From Silene noctiflora (lineage: Eukaryota; Streptophyta; Magnoliopsida; Caryophyllales; Caryophyllaceae): DNA of 64,000 bases. The stretch lies in assembly GCA_009801015.1 (NCBI GenBank), contig VHZZ01006344.1, positions 1 through 64,000 on the forward strand, written 5' to 3'. The position numbers and the translations under genes were made by a program. How positions within the stretch are numbered: position 1 is the stretch's first letter; each line of letters starts with the position of its first letter. This document shows, in pieces, positions 61,291 through 64,000 of the stretch. Below the pieces are notes generated by a model. It made no database searches. It was not told the DNA's origin and saw nothing but the letters and a program-made list of their open reading frames with translations.

Positions 61291-61409
61291 GAGAGGCGCT
61301 ATGTCATCTCTTTACGCTAGCAGCGAATGGATGAAGATCTTCGCTCAGGTTAATACGAACCGACCCAGAACTGTTGGATTATGCTACCTGCGGTTTTTAT
61401 TTCGAGATC
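61291..61409. repeat. Dispersed repeat, longer copy
   Basis: The left half (61291-61356) matches 43062-43124 and the right half (61376-61409) matches 45714-45748, all in the same orientation. It is part of a 62-codon frame (61283-61471) without recognised function. Confidence 0.5.
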
Positions 61410-64000
61410 CTGAGACCATTAGAAGATATGAAATCTTGTCTTCTTCTATTCTAGTTGTAACCGTCAGCTGAGTATGATTACGTAGAAGAAGAAAAAAAAA
61501 GGGAGCAGCTGCATACGCTTGCGGTTATGGGCGCCAATAATGTCTTAACGCTTTTAAATGGCTACTTCGCTTATGTTTAGGATTAGAGGAGTTTGCGGGG
61601 CATTAGACCTTACCGTAACCTTAATATATATATAATATTATTGATAAAAATCAAAAGTGCTAGACTGAGAAGACGCCTTATAGAGTTCGAGCAAGGAGCG
61701 CGTTGAGTTTAAAATTTTATGAAAATGCTTAAATGTGTTTACTTTTGGTTGGGTAAAAGGATCCTATACCTATTGCTTTCTTTCTTTTGGTGCTCACTCC
61801 GCGGCGAAAGATTTCATGAGCATGCCAATGAAGCACATGAAGCCTAAACTTTAGCTGATTCAGTCGTAGACAGAGAAAGAGACTCTGCTCCTCCGAACCT
61901 ATGGTATTAAATTTATCTTCTAAAATTAGGGTTTTGTACTCTTTTCTTATGAGGCAGTCTTATGGCTGCATGGCATGGATTTTCTCACCCATTAGCTGTG
62001 GAATGTCGGGCTTAGCGCCTTTCTCCGAAAAAAGACTATATCGGATTGGTTCGATCGAAAACAAGAAGCTCACTCCAAAGCCAAAGGAAGAAGCTTATTC
62101 TGTAAAGAACCTTTGGGATTAAAGATCTCTCTTCTATTTTATCTTAACCAGTAGAAGTAGTTTGTTCGACCTGAGTTTAGAAATGCTACTTCTAAGAAGA
62201 ATCAGAGCGATTCTCCCAGCTAACTCTTTAAAGCAGGGGAATTTGGTAAAGTACAAGAGGCTTATGCAAGAAATGCATGTCGTTTGCGAGCTTTCTCATT
62301 AAAATAAAAAGGATAAAATTAAAAAAGGAGGAGCAGAGCATAAGGCTTTTATGGGTCTCGAACAGGGCGAAAGCAAGAAAGGTCCGACGAAGAGAATGCA
62401 CGAGAAGGTGGCACCAGGTCACACAAGTAAGGAAGACTCCGATCAAACTAGAAAGCGGAAAACCATATCCACATAAATTGTAAAGGTTGAGTGCGATTCC
62501 AAAGATAAAAGTAGAACAGTTCTTATCATATCAATGCCCATTACTATTACTATGCCCGTGAATCCGCATTTGAAATTAGAAGTCCCCGCGGATGATCCGT
62601 AATTCACCGACCTCTCTTCTTATTCATAGGTAATTTTTCCAATTTCTTTAAAGAGTGATTTACCTGCTCGTGTAAAGCTCAAGTGACTTCTCCTTTACCT
62701 ATACTCTGATGGGTTAATTATGAAATTAGATTCGATGTGCTCCTCTATTAAACCCGGGCGCGCCGATCTACCATCTATCTACTTGTTCTTTTGATTTCTT
62801 TTGTAAGGTAACAAAGAAGACCTCCACTATTTAAGGGAACTCGTTCTTAGAAATGAACTTTTGTAATTCAAATTCGAAGGGAACCTTGCTCTCTCAGTGA
62901 GATGAAAGTCCTCAAGTCTTCTTAAGATAGGGCGACTACTTTATTATATTATAATAGCAGCATCTTAGCAGACAGATTTTATATTTATAATAGAAATGCG
63001 AGTCGCTTTGCCCCTATTCCTTAAGCAACAGCATGAAGTGAAGACTTTCTTACCATTCTTCCCGGCTTTGGGCTGCAACTATCTTGCGCGAGTGAAAGCA
63101 TAGTTTATGAAGCGAGTGCGTTGACTGGCTCGGGTTGAGTACTTCTACCTGTATGTATGAATAGAAAAGCTGCTCTCGAAAGTTCCTTTTGAATGTCCAG
63201 TGATCTTATATTATATGAGTAAAACTCCCATTTCATGAGGTGAACGGAGCACTTGGATGAAATTTAATTGCAAACGCTGCTAGCCTAGAATCTTTACTTA
63301 AATAAGGGAATACATAAAGCCAGCTTACGTAAGGTTTCGAAAGCAAGCTCGAGAGAATACGAAAGGAATCAAGCCGAATAAGTCAGAAATGTAAATTAGT
63401 ATGTTTGTGAGCAATTTCAACATGGATGCATTCAAGAATATGGAGCCAGTTTGTAACTTACCCCCGCACCTCTAACCGTAGGGGAGCGCGTGAAGTCTTC
63501 GAAAAGACTTTTTTTTTTAACATTCGAGCAACTGGTAAAAGGGGTCCATTTGGAAAACTAAGCCCTTAGAAGGACCATCCTTCGTTTTGAATGCTTTTTC
63601 GCGTGTAGAGAAGAGATATACAGGCCGTGCTAAGGTACCTTGATCTTTCAGTTGCTAAGAAAAAAAGATCCGAAGGGGGGCAATTTATGAGCGCTAGCGA
63701 GAAATCCTTTCCGTTGGAAAATTGAATTCGACTTCGATTCGACAAAGATAGGAGCGCTAATCAGAAAAAAAAGAGGATCACCCGAGCTCAGGAATAATCT
63801 TAATTTAAAGAGTTACATAGAAAGAGCCCTGCTGCGCTATAACTAAAACAATTTAATGAAATCACACGAGGTGATGCTTGGAAAAGCTCGAAACGCAAGA
63901 ACTTTGTTAGCTGAAGTAACAGGTTTGCCGGTGTGGTGATGTAAAACCTTTTTCCGGAGATAATGGAGGTGGAGGATAGTTGGATCTTATGGTAAATGCG
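61410..64000. other. Gene desert, right end
   Basis: No gene is supported. An acidic reading on the plus strand at about 61812-61900 (HEHANEAHEA, TLADSVVDRERDSAPP, with a stop between) resembles 43438-43548. AT microrepeats lie near 61624-61640 and 62941-62956. A terminator-like hairpin is at 63493-63518. Confidence 0.5.
63493..63518 (+). terminator. Hairpin plus T-run, terminator-like
   Basis: AAGTCTT, a CGAA loop, AAGACTT, continuing into a run of ten Ts. It has the form of a bacterial intrinsic terminator, but plant mitochondria are not known to rely on these and no gene precedes it. Only the structure is supported. Confidence 0.25.

Noticed and set aside
63493-63518. Possible true transcription terminator
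   Set aside because: It has the right shape, but no gene precedes it and this type of terminator is not established in plant mitochondria; kept only as a low-confidence structure.
1-64000. Group II intron domain V or trans-splicing exons, rRNA, CRISPR, insertion sequences
   Set aside because: I looked for the conserved domain V core, rRNA signature strings, and regular repeat-spacer patterns and found none. A covariance-model search would be more sensitive.

Overview
The window is a stretch of seed-plant mitochondrial DNA. The evidence is four recognisable mitochondrial genes in standard code (ccmB, rpl5, nad4L, atp4), codons that look unedited (Ser/Pro where the family has Leu, and an ACG in place of the nad4L start), one native-type tRNA relic (trnI-CAU), a fossil of a nuclear copia retrotransposon, and very long spacers without genes. 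I cannot name the species. The low gene density and many decayed fragments suggest a large, expanded mitogenome.

Layout. (1) About 1-29,290: a desert with no gene I can support. It holds AT-rich microrepeats, a few hairpins and one coding-like open frame near 8.8 kb. (2) 29.3-33.5 kb, all on the minus strand: a compact island read in the order ccmB, rpl5, a nad3-headed chimeric ORF, an unrecognised 219-codon ORF with a membrane anchor, nad4L, atp4, then a 97-codon ORF with a membrane segment and a Lys/Glu repeat tail. A 59-bp decayed copy of the 3' part of atp4 closes the island. The short gaps and shared strand suggest one long transcript. (3) About 33.5-55.4 kb: a second desert with small dispersed repeats and decayed acidic coding-like islands. 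(4) 55.4-56.6 kb: a trnI-CAU-like relic, then a broken Ty1/copia fragment. (5) 56.6-64 kb: more desert with further islands and repeat copies.

The recognised genes serve respiration and organelle gene expression: CcmB (haem/cytochrome c maturation), Rpl5 (large ribosomal subunit), Nad4L (complex I) and Atp4 (ATP synthase stator). The most interesting part is the island. It carries two or three novel membrane ORFs, one of them starting with a copied nad3 head, next to nad4L and atp4. That is the architecture known from recombination-born chimeric ORFs of plant mitochondria, some of which cause cytoplasmic male sterility. In addition the C-terminus of rpl5 appears frameshifted. No CRISPR array, rRNA, intact tRNA or insertion sequence was seen.
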